From contig CAWUHX010000206.1 in assembly GCA_963922205.1 (NCBI GenBank), positions 372,001 to 436,000 of the forward strand: a stretch of DNA of 64,000 bases. The letters are read 5' to 3'. This document shows positions 31,601 to 36,400 of the stretch, one piece after another. The notes below the pieces were generated by a model. The model was not told where the DNA came from. It saw nothing but the letters and a program-made list of their open reading frames with translations, and made no database searches. Source of the DNA: Romanomermis culicivorax (lineage: Eukaryota; Nematoda; Enoplea; Mermithida; Mermithidae). A program made the position numbers and the translations under genes. Positions within the stretch are counted from its first letter, which is position 1. Each line of letters opens with the position of its first letter.

Positions 31601-32633
31601 GGAGCATAGTTTTCTGAACATGACGAAACTGAAAAGTAATGTCCTTCCAGTCCCGAGATATCAATCCCGTGTGTGCAGACCAAAAAATCTAAAACATGCA
31701 GAAAGTTCAAACTTTGGATCATTGTGACTTAACGCATTTTAATTTTCATGCGGAATGAACATCTCTGTGATACTCCGCATCAGACATGCACGGCAAGAAT
31801 ATTCCAGGAGGGAGGGTTCCCCGCGTTTTTATCGAGTTGAGTGGGGGTGAGTGAGCAAAAAACTGAAGAGAGTTTCAAAAACATGTTTATCGTACATAAT
31901 ATGCATAAAGTTGGCAAGAAATGTCCAAAAAAGTGGGTGTTTGACAATTTTTTCGGTCTTGGGGCTTGTCCACGGTTTTAGGTAGGAGGGTTTACTGTCT
32001 GCCACCAATGTGCATGTATACTCAGCATACGAAACTACTGAAAATGTCTGATTTGTAGGGATAAATAATTTTCGACTCGTAGATAAGGTCGAACTTCTTA
32101 GAGAGCGGCTATTAAAGTGGAGAAATGCTATTCATTGACTTGTCTTTATAGATTGGTGAGCGCTTTTCTTTATTTCACGTTTCTAAGTTTCTACTCATGA
32201 ACCGAAAAAATCCTTGAACTTTTGGGCTGGTTGATTCATGTTAATGTTGAATAAATGTAATTTTTGGGACGAAATTTTAAGCTCTAGCCATTTTTGTCAA
32301 TTTTTTAATATATTTTTTCTTACGCAAAATTTTTTTCAGGCTAAATACAAAACCGAAAGCGGCGAAATCAAAACCAACTTATTACTGGCCAGCGGTTGGT
32401 GGGGCGTCAGTCGTCATTTCCACTACTTACCGGAATTGTTGGCCTCTTTTTGTTGGACGTGCTTGCCCGTCGGTTTCGGCATTTTTTTACCCCATTTTTA
32501 CGTTATGTATTTGACGATTTTATTGGTCGACAGGGCCTGCCGGGATGACGCCCGTTGCCGTAGTAAATACGGTAAATTTTGGGATCAATACTGCTACCAC
32601 GTGCCGTATAAAATGATACCCGGAGTATGGTGA
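3963..32633 (+). CDS. DHCR7: Sterol Δ7-reductase (7-dehydrocholesterol reductase family), three coding exons
   Basis: Predicted enzyme of 510 residues that reduces the Δ7 double bond of sterols such as 7-dehydrocholesterol with NADPH, in the endoplasmic reticulum membrane. Exons 3963-4665, 23171-23706 and 32340-32633 join in frame with GT-AG introns. Family hallmarks: GPVTPSG...TNG near residues 170-184, [12 protein letters not shown] near 250, [13 protein letters not shown] in exon 2, WGVSRHFHY near 434-442, and a C-terminus ending KYGKFWDQY...PYKMIPGVW. The RHF form fits DHCR7 better than the RHP of Δ14-reductases (LBR/TM7SF2). Most of the protein is hydrophobic with many membrane segments. 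About 85 hydrophilic residues precede the first membrane segment, longer than in the 475-residue human enzyme. Introns are 18.5 and 8.6 kb and filled with transposons. A poly(A) signal lies at 32971. Confidence 0.93.
4666..4852 (+). other. Start of DHCR7 intron 1, nothing recognised
   Basis: Unique-looking AT-rich intron sequence between the exon 1 donor and the first repeat fragment. I see no feature in it. Confidence 0.4.
4853..5208. repeat. Fragment of the 1801-3795 element family
   Basis: The CGATTTCTGAGAGATTC and CTATGATAAGCTG stretches match the terminal region of the element at 1801. The family's GGTCAAT motif at the far end is where the short element at 5209 has inserted. Confidence 0.5.
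5209..5453. mobile_element. 245-bp CATACATG-type element with 8-bp target duplication
   Basis: Ends CAGACATGCACGG and ATGTGCATGTATG form imperfect terminal inverted repeats. Flanking GTCAATTG (5201-5208) and GTTAATTG (5454-5461) form an 8-bp target duplication with one difference. The body matches the elements at 23861, 29543 and 31781. It has no coding capacity, so it is a hAT-like MITE by target-site length. Confidence 0.72.
5505..5974 (-). repeat. 3' LTR (left copy), 470 bp
   Basis: Aligns with 19498-19849 over its whole length apart from about 118 bp that only this copy retains (roughly 5609-5735). The minus-strand start is TGTTTCC, fitting the usual TG; the matching CA at the other end was not clear. 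The copy-specific block contains a short palindrome (TTAGAAAACC...GGTTTCCTAA) and a TATATAA-like string. Confidence 0.82.
5976..5998 (-). other. Probable polypurine tract
   Basis: On the minus strand AAGGGCGGAGGGGTATTTTAG lies immediately upstream of the 3' LTR start (TGTGTTTCC). Position and composition fit the primer site for plus-strand DNA synthesis in LTR elements. Confidence 0.55.
5999..6621 (-). other. Element 3' untranslated region, no ORF recognised
   Basis: This lies between the last decayed ORF and the polypurine tract. Short open frames occur on both strands but none continues the coding blocks to the right. Confidence 0.4.
6622..7899 (-). pseudogene. Post-integrase Gag-like block: helical domain plus Cys/His knuckle
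   Basis: One reading frame runs about 425 codons with only two stops (near 7494 and 6918). In order it encodes a Pro/Thr/Ser/Met-rich stretch, an alpha-helical domain of about 180 residues ([16 protein letters not shown]...[17 protein letters not shown]...[15 protein letters not shown]), and a tail with [13 protein letters not shown]. That tail is a CX2CX3HX4C knuckle one residue short of the retroviral CX2CX4HX4C form, and it runs into a His/Asn/Arg/Cys-rich end. The architecture recalls Gag capsid plus nucleocapsid, but it lies downstream of pol. No family was confirmed; from memory similar predicted proteins are common in Romanomermis. Confidence 0.5.
8230..8860 (-). pseudogene. Decayed Pro/Ala/Gln-rich part of the post-integrase ORF
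   Basis: Overlapping minus-strand frames (8858-8634, then 8691-8425) carry low-complexity coding-like sequence such as [17 protein letters not shown] and [16 protein letters not shown]. The frame changes suggest indels in what was one long ORF joining the blocks on either side. No domain was recognised. Confidence 0.4.
8984..9904 (-). pseudogene. Post-integrase ORF block of unknown function
   Basis: Three consecutive minus-strand open frames (9904-9632, 9619-9299, 9271-8984) share one phase and are separated by only a few stops, so they derive from a single protein segment of about 300 residues. It has acidic and aromatic patches ([32 protein letters not shown]) and no motif I can assign. 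From memory it resembles repeated hypothetical proteins of mermithid nematodes; this needs a database search. Confidence 0.5.
9905..10278 (-). other. Joining region between exonuclease-like and unknown blocks
   Basis: All three minus frames are interrupted. A lysine-rich stretch ([14 protein letters not shown]) is visible near 10040-10080 but no domain. Confidence 0.3.
10279..11280 (-). pseudogene. DEDDy 3'-5' exonuclease-like domain in the LTR element
   Basis: Two open frames (11280-10783 and 10623-10279) share one phase, with a TAG right after the first (10780-10782), giving about 330 codons. Motif I is QIGFDTES (Asp and Glu of DEDD), followed by a beta-strand-like [15 protein letters not shown] candidate motif II Asp lies in ISYDGADN about 74 residues after motif I. 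Motif III is [15 protein letters not shown], matching the YxxxD of RNase D/WRN/DNA polymerase I proofreading domains, about 107 residues further. Such enzymes degrade nucleic acid from the 3' end using two metal ions. I know of no standard Gypsy element with this domain after integrase. Motif II is the weakest part of the call. Confidence 0.58.
11281..12209 (-). other. Spacer between integrase and exonuclease-like region
   Basis: Contains a minus-strand frame (12063-11596) whose last 55 residues, beginning [18 protein letters not shown], share phase with the exonuclease block and may be the start of the accessory ORF. The preceding 300 bp is T-rich and non-coding in character. Confidence 0.4.
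12210..12978 (-). pseudogene. Integrase remnant (zinc-binding domain and start of catalytic core)
   Basis: The first frame (12978-12523) carries the HHCC-type entry: LHQFHG...NHQGSNHTL...FWWPCMEE, with both histidines visible. The Cys pair expected next is lost around a stop at 12521. The core follows as [18 protein letters not shown], containing the first catalytic Asp, then decays through further stops. Segments near 12260-12300 echo the expected second Asp region but without the acid residue. A Gypsy integrase normally spans about 400 residues; this one could not be functional. Confidence 0.8.
12979..13166 (-). pseudogene. C-terminal part of the RNase H region
   Basis: Translation in the same phase as the integrase entry gives [12 protein letters not shown], then [18 protein letters not shown], which matches the end of Gypsy RNase H (TDHKPL ... 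Y.PGK.N..AD.LS) with the Asp before HKPL changed. One stop lies between the two. The preceding RNase H core is absent (see the insertion at 13168). Confidence 0.75.
13168..13650. mobile_element. Insertion in the RNase H region, related to the one at 14384
   Basis: The left part (ACATGTAACGGAGC, then AGTAATTCCCAAAATTTTG, and later TGGCTAGCCATATGG) matches the element at 14384. The right end (from about 13563) is different sequence ending CCCTGTATG. No target duplication was found, and roughly 45 codons of RNase H expected between YNS and SRDHKPL are missing. So either the insertion was accompanied by a deletion or this is a fusion of two insertions. Confidence 0.65.
13652..14383 (-). pseudogene. 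Reverse transcriptase, C-terminal two thirds, plus start of RNase H
   Basis: A long uninterrupted frame has the Gypsy RT signatures: [20 protein letters not shown] (motif 3 region), the catalytic SYIDDIF at about 14160-14171, and [16 protein letters not shown]. The connection and RNase H start follow ([17 protein letters not shown]). The YIDD active site is intact, so this part decayed little before the nested insertions. Confidence 0.9.
14384..15167. mobile_element. 784-bp CATACATG-type insertion inside reverse transcriptase, 8-bp TSD
   Basis: Starts CATACATGTAACGG and ends GGTGTATG. GTCCAAGT lies on both sides (14376-14383 and 15168-15175), a perfect 8-bp duplication. It splits the RT ORF. 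Insert plus one duplication copy is 792 bp, a multiple of three, and the RT pieces on either side are in the same phase. Another element (14584-14910) has inserted into it. Confidence 0.85.
14584..14910. mobile_element. 327-bp CATACATG-type element nested in the 14384 insertion
   Basis: Ends CATACATGCACAC and GTGCATGTATG are inverted repeats. Flanks ATCCGTGG (14576-14583) and ATCCATGG (14911-14918) form an 8-bp duplication with one difference. The body (GGGTATGGACAGGGTATGG ... TCATTTTCTATACCCTGGG on the appropriate strand) is also present within the elements at 25472 and 37513. Confidence 0.82.
15168..15437 (-). pseudogene. Reverse transcriptase, N-terminal part
   Basis: Contains the Gypsy RT opening motifs: [19 protein letters not shown] and [19 protein letters not shown] (usually DYR.LN), ending [10 protein letters not shown] at the insertion point. 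It is in phase with the C-terminal part beyond the insertion. Confidence 0.88.
15663..15995 (-). pseudogene. Protease-RT linker of the polyprotein
   Basis: A 110-residue open frame with beta-rich sequence ([35 protein letters not shown]). This fits the conserved segment that precedes RT in Gypsy Pol polyproteins, where repeated G.V.I.N.S..PI-type strands occur. No catalytic motif is expected here. Confidence 0.6.
16142..16570 (-). pseudogene. Retropepsin-like protease with lost catalytic aspartate
   Basis: The sequence [20 protein letters not shown] aligns with the retropepsin active-site loop (usually ALIDTGA). The catalytic Asp-Thr is replaced by Ala-Ile, so this copy cannot process a polyprotein. 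Downstream, [19 protein letters not shown] matches the IIGxDFL and strand region that closes the protease fold. The two halves are in different phases, implying a frameshift between them. Confidence 0.78.
17035..17577 (-). pseudogene. Gag-Pol linker with clustered cysteines
   Basis: Two minus frames (17577-17395 and 17298-17035) are separated by stops. The first ends in CWDCECK, continuing after a stop as C..RYHID, which might be a degraded zinc-binding site between Gag and protease. No firm domain. Confidence 0.35.
17778..18419 (-). pseudogene. Gag-like protein, central and C-terminal part
   Basis: Frames 18419-18174 and 18152-17778 share one phase with a single region of stops between. The second has a helical composition ([37 protein letters not shown]) that fits a retrotransposon capsid-like domain by position. 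There is no similarity I can name. It lies in the same phase as the coiled-coil block upstream. Confidence 0.55.
18456..19076 (-). pseudogene. Gag-like protein, N-terminal part with coiled coil
   Basis: One phase across 207 codons with one stop. It begins with a Gln/Thr/Ala/Asp-rich region, then a heptad-rich stretch ([36 protein letters not shown]) that would form a coiled coil, then a proline run ([13 protein letters not shown]). The first ATG at 19076 is about 420 bp inside the 5' LTR, leaving a plausible leader. The position argues for Gag. Confidence 0.55.
19498..19849 (-). repeat. 5' LTR (right copy), 352 bp, with 118-bp deletion
   Basis: Matches the left LTR on both sides of a gap at about 19603, where the block present at roughly 5609-5735 is missing. 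The missing part includes the TATATAA-like string. Scattered substitutions between the copies indicate an old insertion. Confidence 0.82.
19850..20289 (+). other. DHCR7 intron 1, AT-rich, nothing recognised
   Basis: Between the LTR element and the non-LTR relic I see no ORF, repeat family or splice site worth reporting. Confidence 0.4.
20290..20960 (+). mobile_element. Non-LTR retrotransposon relic (RT fragment), copy 1
   Basis: At 20766-20793 the frame reads [10 protein letters not shown], the (Y/F)ADD catalytic motif of LINE-type reverse transcriptases. About 25 codons later in another frame comes LFCENNLE, as in the ...W...N.LE.N..KT region. Frameshifts and stops abound. A second copy with corresponding blocks in the same order lies at 36735-37330. 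Confidence 0.55.
20981..21318. repeat. Foldback repeat with GTGCAGAAA-rich arms
   Basis: The left arm (TTTTTTCTGCACAGTGCAG ... TTTCTGCACTG) reappears inverted near 21247-21316 (CAGTGCAGAAA ... CTGCACTGTGCAGAAA). The arms are about 75 bp and imperfect, with about 190 bp between them. Likely a non-autonomous element; no target duplication was identified. Confidence 0.5.
21319..22055 (+). other. DHCR7 intron 1, nothing recognised
   Basis: Contains a short hairpin-like GGCGCC...GGCGC pair near 21357-21386 and open frames under 90 codons, none with recognisable content. Confidence 0.35.
22056..22330. repeat. Fragment of the 1801-3795 element family
   Basis: ATTGAAACTTTAACACAATATG, the GACATTAGTG block and ACACTCAGCACATAAAACTAC all match blocks of the 1801-3795 element (right half) in the same order. 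Ends were not defined. Confidence 0.55.
22331..23170 (+). other. End of DHCR7 intron 1
   Basis: No gene or repeat recognised. The stretch ends in the exon 2 acceptor TATCGCTTTTTCAG. Confidence 0.4.
23171..23706 (+). CDS. DHCR7: DHCR7 coding exon 2
   Basis: Completes codon 235 and encodes residues 236-413, including [14 protein letters not shown] (the family's G.EL.P signature, with His-Pro-Asn where Asn-Pro-Arg is common), the conserved [19 protein letters not shown] stretch, and [14 protein letters not shown] near the donor GAA|GTAAGA. Coding GC is clearly higher than in the surrounding intron. The open frame extends 51 bp into the intron; the donor is placed where homology ends. Confidence 0.93.
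23861..24123. mobile_element. 263-bp CATACATG-type element with 8-bp TSD
   Basis: Reverse orientation relative to the copy at 5209. The ends are TATACATATAA and CGTGCATGTCTA. Flanks AATGGCAC (23853-23860) and TATGGCAC (24124-24131) differ at one base. The body shares the GAAAAACAAGCTT stretch with the element at 29543. Confidence 0.7.
24142..24380. mobile_element. 239-bp GATACCTGTAA element with 8-bp TSD, copy 1
   Basis: Ends GATACCTGTAAG and CTACAGATATG are inverted repeats. Flanks CTTTAGTG (24134-24141) and CTTCAGTG (24381-24388) form an 8-bp duplication with one difference. No coding capacity. It lies 18 bp from the preceding element. Confidence 0.68.
24486..24668. mobile_element. 183-bp GATACCTGTAA element with 8-bp TSD, copy 2
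   Basis: Same family as the copy 105 bp to the left. Ends GATACCTGTAAG and ATTACAGGTATA; flanks GAACACCC (24478-24485) and GGACACCC (24669-24676). It contains G-runs (TGGGAGGGGGGG, CTGGGGGGGGG). Confidence 0.68.
24677..25471 (+). other. DHCR7 intron 2, nothing recognised
   Basis: AT-rich sequence with no open frame longer than 60 codons, no clear repeat family and no splice-like exon. Confidence 0.4.
25472..26154. mobile_element. 683-bp composite CATACATG-type element with 8-bp TSD
   Basis: Outer ends CATACATGTGCATGG and CGCGTGTATG. Flanks GATAACAT (25464-25471) and GGTAACAT (26155-26162) differ at one base. Internally it has three blocks also found, inverted, in the element at 37513. The middle block is the same as the short element at 14584, including an internal GTGCATGTATG at about 26019-26029. 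The internal TTTACTATAGGCCAAAA unit is repeated three times (25716-25790). Confidence 0.78.
26155..28200 (+). other. DHCR7 intron 2, very AT-rich
   Basis: Long runs of AAATTT-type sequence. The open frames near 27426-27928 are short and low in complexity. No repeat family or exon was recognised. Confidence 0.4.
28201..28720. repeat. Purine-rich then pyrimidine-rich low-complexity pair
   Basis: On the + strand about 28205-28490 is nearly all A and G (GAAAAAGTAAAAAAAGATGAAG type), followed at 28510-28710 by a T/C-rich stretch of similar size. The two could pair as a long imperfect hairpin. This explains Lys-rich and Phe-rich open frames on both strands, which are not genes. Confidence 0.5.
28980..30240. 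repeat. Degenerate tandem-like AT-rich repeat region
   Basis: Phrases of the type GAGCAAAATTTGAATTTTC and AAAATTCGCATTTTC recur irregularly every 30-60 bp, which suggests an old, diverged minisatellite. It is interrupted by the element at 29543-29988. Confidence 0.45.
29543..29988. mobile_element. 446-bp CATACATG-type element with perfect 8-bp TSD
   Basis: Ends CATACATGCACATAGGGG and GCTGCATGTCTG. ATTTTCGT lies on both sides (29535-29542 and 29989-29996). Its right 250 bp matches the 23861 element; about 180 bp near the left end is extra. Confidence 0.82.
30290..30800. repeat. T-rich low-complexity tract
   Basis: About 500 bp of TTTTTGTTTCTTT-type sequence on the + strand. It produces a 164-codon Phe/Ser/Leu frame that has no credible protein character. 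Confidence 0.6.
30801..31389 (+). other. DHCR7 intron 2, AT-rich with a C-run
   Basis: Includes a run of 15 C at about 30952-30966 and irregular repeats of CGAAAATTCGACA. No gene. Confidence 0.35.
31390..32115. repeat. Member of the 1801-3795 element family, interrupted
   Basis: The right part (GATACTCCGCAT ... ATACGAAACTACTGAAAAT) matches the terminal block of the element at 1801-3795, with the 31781-32020 element inserted in the middle of the conserved CTCAGCAT string. The left boundary is uncertain. Confidence 0.5.
31781..32020. mobile_element. 240-bp CATACATG-type element with 8-bp TSD
   Basis: Ends CAGACATGCACGG and ATGTGCATGTATA. Flanks CTCCGCAT (31773-31780) and CTCAGCAT (32021-32028). 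Other copies of the surrounding repeat carry a single CTCAGCA at this place, which confirms the duplication. Confidence 0.82.
32340..32633 (+). CDS. DHCR7: DHCR7 coding exon 3 (terminal)
   Basis: Encodes residues 414-510. The acceptor is AAATTTTTTTCAG. The exon contains [18 protein letters not shown], a membrane stretch, [17 protein letters not shown] and the final PYKMIPGVW, all in positions matching vertebrate DHCR7. The stop codon is TGA at 32631. Confidence 0.94.
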   Translation, partial: AKYKTESGEIKTNLLLASGWWGVSRHFHYLPELLASFCWTCLPVGFGIFLPHFYVMYLTILLVDRACRDDARCRSKYGKFWDQYCYHVPYKMIPGVW

Positions 32634-32976
32634 CGATTTCGAATTGTTTGTAAGTTCTATTATTTGGGAAAACTTGATTTTTAAATATGAATACGAACTT
32701 TTTTGCTTTAGATTCCAGACCCCGTCCTTAAAAAACCCGACTGCCCCTACAGACTTCCGGACTCCGTTTTATCTATGCCTTAAATGTTTAACTAATACAG
32801 AAAACCACAAGTCGATTTTTTGTGATTCGGAGTAACAAAGCATGAATAGATTCAGCGATCGTTATAGCCCCTGTTCAATCTTTGAATTGTCATCGTGGTA
32901 ATTGTCATCTTTGTATTTTTTGTTTTTGGCTACATTACTTATTATAATGATCAATTTATTCATCGGATGCAATAAA
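32634..32976 (+). other. DHCR7 3' untranslated region and poly(A) signal
   Basis: AATAAA lies at 32971-32976, 338 bp after the stop. A GTTT|GTAAGT ... TTTGCTTTAG pair at about 32650-32712 could be a short 3'-UTR intron; this is a guess from the splice sites alone. Confidence 0.6.
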
Positions 32977-33132
32977 GCAGGCCGATTAAAAACATGTAGA
33001 AGAATATCAAATAGAAAACATATTTTTATTGTTGTAGCTCTTATTTTTATCTTTTAATTTTTCCGTTTTCACTTTACTCCTTACTTTTACCTCTTTAGTC
33101 CATTTTCTCTATTTCCTTGATTTTTCATTTTA

Positions 33133-33197
33133 GCTTTGCTCCCTCTCACTACTTATACTTATAAGTATAAGTAGTGGGAGGGTATGGAGCAAAACAA
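33133..33197. repeat. Long palindrome (possible terminator-like or MITE hairpin)
   Basis: CACTACTTATACTTATAAGTATAAGTAGTG is a perfect 30-bp palindrome at 33148-33177. Imperfect arms continue outward (TTTGCTCC... / ...GGAGCAAA) to about 65 bp in total. It lies 160 bp after the DHCR7 poly(A) signal. Confidence 0.55.
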
Positions 33198-33284
33198 AGG
33201 ATACACACTACTTAGAAGTCTGTAACCAATTTTCATTTTCACGTCGATAAACCCACTATCGGCAGTGTTATTCAGAAAATACCT

Positions 33285-34640
33285 GGGGCCGGTTGCAATA
33301 TTCGAGTTTAAGTCGGAGCTCGCGATTATCTCCAACATAATAATCGCGAGCTCGCGATCGGCGGTTGCAATAACCTTGGGATGATCCCGAAGTCGCGATT
33401 ATCTCGAGCTCGTGATAATCGCGAGCTCGAGCAGTGCGGTTCCAATAAATTTTCTAGTCTAATTCCGATCGCGAGGTCGGTTTCAGTGGTACGCAAAAGT
33501 TAATCGTCATCGGTAGTAGGTTTAAGTCCGAGAAAGTTGTTGTTTTTTATACTTGTCATAATGAATTTTCTACATTATCAATTAAATCACCAAGCGAATC
33601 GAATTGGATTTTTTCAACATTTTGACAATAAATATTTGGTTTTGGCCTGTATCCAATGTTGCTAAAATGCAAATTCCGATTTTTCGGATTCGAGTTTTCC
33701 TTTTTCTAAATTAAGCTTTTCGCTTTCCGATGCTAATTTTTCTTGCTTAATAGAAACACTGTTTCATTTCAAAGGATCCACTTTTTGCCATTTCGGCTCT
33801 TCAACCATCAAACCTAGGCTTCCCAATGAAACTTTCGATGAAACAGCGGCCAATTCAGATAAACTAGTATCGGATAACAGACCCCCCCCCCGATCTCTTG
33901 GAAGGCTACTGGTGTGCTTCTATAATGGTTTGAGAATTTTCGGAGGGTACACAAGAATCAGGCGGTCCATCACCCGTTTTCCAAACCGCTTTTTTCCTTT
34001 CTCAAATCTTCTCTTGTACGGCTTTTCACATTTTTCAATGTAATTCTTATATCTTCCAGAGACCTACGGACTATAATATTTTATGCATTGTCTACGGCTT
34101 TGATTATATTCCAGACGGACCGGTTTCATCAAAGAAACTTAAGCTACAGCTAAGCTGTAGTTTAACTATATATTATACCATTCTGGTAAACATATCGAGA
34201 AGGTTAAGATGCAGCTGAGCTATCGAAATCAAAAACTAATTGATATTCGGCACAAATTTCTCTCAAAAGAACTTCTTTTCTATGTGTTCACTTTGGAATG
34301 CGTTTTCTCCTTGAAACTACTCGAAATTTAAGCTGGAAACAGAAGACATACGAACAGCAAACGGAAAAATAAACATGTTGGACACAGTGTTTTTCCACCA
34401 ACTTTTGTTTACTTTTCACTTCATGCACGTAATATAATGTATTGGCGATGTTTCTTTCTGGAAGGTTGAGATAATCGTGAGCTCGGACTTAAACCTGAGC
34501 ATCAGTTAATCGCGAGCTCGATTTTTTTATTTCAACCCGAGAAAGATGAAACTGAACTTGCGATTAGCTAATTCTCAGCATTAACGACTTAATACCGAGC
34601 TCGCAGACTTAATACCGAGCTAGTTATTGCAACGAGCCCC
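33285..34640. mobile_element. Harbinger-like non-autonomous element with GAGCTCGCGATTA subrepeats
   Basis: The left end GGGGCCGGTTGCAATA and the right end, read on the other strand, GGGGCTCGTTGCAATA fit the GGGCC-starting terminal repeats of PIF/Harbinger elements. Near both ends CGCGAGCTCG and GATAATCGCGAG motifs recur in both orientations. The interior has a minus-strand Lys/Arg-rich frame (NYIEKCEKPYKRRFEKG) that might be the remnant of a Myb-like second protein. A 3-bp target duplication was not clear. Confidence 0.6.
34117..34221. repeat. Half copy of the 57276 foldback element
   Basis: GGACCGGTTTCATCAAAGAA, ACTTAAGCTACAGCTAAGC and AACATATCGAGAAGGTTAAG match the left half and centre of the 57276-57459 element; the right half is missing. 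It lies inside the Harbinger-like element. Confidence 0.55.
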
Positions 34641-36199
34641 TACAGATCACAGTAATATGTGTGGCCTCTTCGACTCCTTGTGAACCAAAAATTTGGCAAG
34701 TTAGAACCATTCTAATTCATATGAATGTACTGATATTAAGGATTCTATCGAATATACTAATTATCTGCAAATCATAAATTATCGAGATTCTATATTTTAA
34801 AATCAGCAGTTTTTGGTTTCAGGCCTTTCGATTACATACTTCCTTTAAAATATGGGTTAATATCAGCAAGACAATAGACTCATGAATATTTCGCTGGCGT
34901 TAAAGACATGCACCTATGTATCTTCTCGCTTAGATAAGAGTTCCCGAAAAGGTAATGTGTGAATACCCTTCTTGTACGTTATGTAGTCTTATTGTTCTGC
35001 ATTTCTTTTCACTTGCGTTTTTCGGTTTTTGTATTTGTATGTTTGTCTCTTATCTTTTTGTATTGATTCTCGCGTCTTGAATTATGCCGAACAACAGTCA
35101 TCCGGTCATTTTAGGCATACGGGCAACGAGTTTATGAACAAAATGTATGCTCAAGTACATTTTGCGCCATGATTCACGGAATCCGTAATGCTGTAGTTGC
35201 GCATACAACGTGAACATGAATTCCCCTTTCTCTCTCATTCTCTAATGTGTACCAGGTTTTTGTTATGGTGTTGGTTTTGGATTCAACAACAAGATTTTTG
35301 AGAGAATAATAATAGCGGCTGTTGTTATTTAACGTGAGAGAAAATTGACGTTATTTTTTGGGCTCGAAAATTCCACAAAATGATCACTGACTTTTCAAAA
35401 AATACGTAAAAATCGAACAGGTAAATGAGAGTCGAACAAGATTCATATATTTTGCCGACTGGAAAATATTTACTATTCGCGTCGAATTTTCTATTTTGGG
35501 TAAGAATTGTTGTTCTTATCGATGGCTGCACACCTGATTTTACAAATTACAAATCCACTTGATTACTTTTTCGTAATCAAGTTGCAACTTGATTTTTCGT
35601 GTGTTAAATCTTGGAATCGCGTGTGCGATTGTAACTAGATTATCGCGATGCAAAAATTGATTTATCATGTGCTATTTTTGATGAATCTTACAGAATTTCA
35701 AACACGTTTTCAAGTTTCGCACTCATTTTTGGAAGTTACGACGAAAAAGTCAAATAGCCCACCTCGGATTTCGTAAGCTTGGCTATCTGACGGATGTCGT
35801 AGTTTGGTCGTTTTTCGGGATATTATAGTAAAAAAATTATGTTAATTCGTTTTTTCATATTTCATAAATGATTTTTAGGAAAAGCTTAACAAAAACCGTT
35901 TCGAAATCAGTCATATCTCGTCGCTTTGTCTTACGATATCCATTTTTAAGCTTGAGCGCACTTGCACACTCAATTTTAGGAATCAAGTGAACGTGGTACA
36001 TAAAATCAATAAGTGATGACCGAATCAAGTTTGTGACAAAAAAATTCTACCGCATGGTAGTGATTTTCATGCTGTGAATCTTACTCAGATGCCTACAGTT
36101 AGTTATAAATTGAGGAAATATAAGAAATTTGCGCTCATCGAAATTTTCAACTAACGCAAAATGACAATGCTGCGCACATTTTCGATGCGCTTTTTCTAG
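34641..36199 (+). other. Upstream of the first visible tetraspanin exon; no gene found
   Basis: I searched for the missing tetraspanin N-terminal exon here and did not find it. A perfect 20-bp palindrome (AATCAAGTTGCAACTTGATT) lies at about 35575-35594. Otherwise AT-rich unique sequence. Confidence 0.35.
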
Positions 36200-36400
36200 G
36201 TAGCTGGCGTCGCTTTAGCCTTTATTGGCGCTTGGGCTTTCGTAACCAAAGAGCTGGAGGGAAGCAAAAAATTGACTTCGGCGTGATCGTACGTTTTCGA
36301 TGTTTCTTTGATTTTCATAACTGTCGGTATAGTGGCGTTTTGCATAGCATCTGCGGGTTGCATTGGCACTTTGAGGGAGAATGTGTGCCTGCTTAAATTG
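36200..36400 (+). CDS. Tetraspanin exon: end of TM1, small loop, TM2; contains in-frame TGA
   Basis: 67 codons between TTTTTCTAG and the donor TTG|GTAAGT. It encodes VAGVALAFIGAWAFV, then the small extracellular loop, then SYVFDVSLIFITVGIVAF and GCIGTLRENVCLLKL, the hallmark cytoplasmic side of TM2. A TGA interrupts the loop just before SYVFD. Sequence on both sides of it is well conserved, so the exon is not a diverged relic. Confidence 0.82.

Noticed and set aside
36284-36332. A 49-50-bp mini-intron removing the in-frame TGA in the tetraspanin exon
   Set aside because: The removed stretch encodes the conserved beginning of TM2, so it must be coding.
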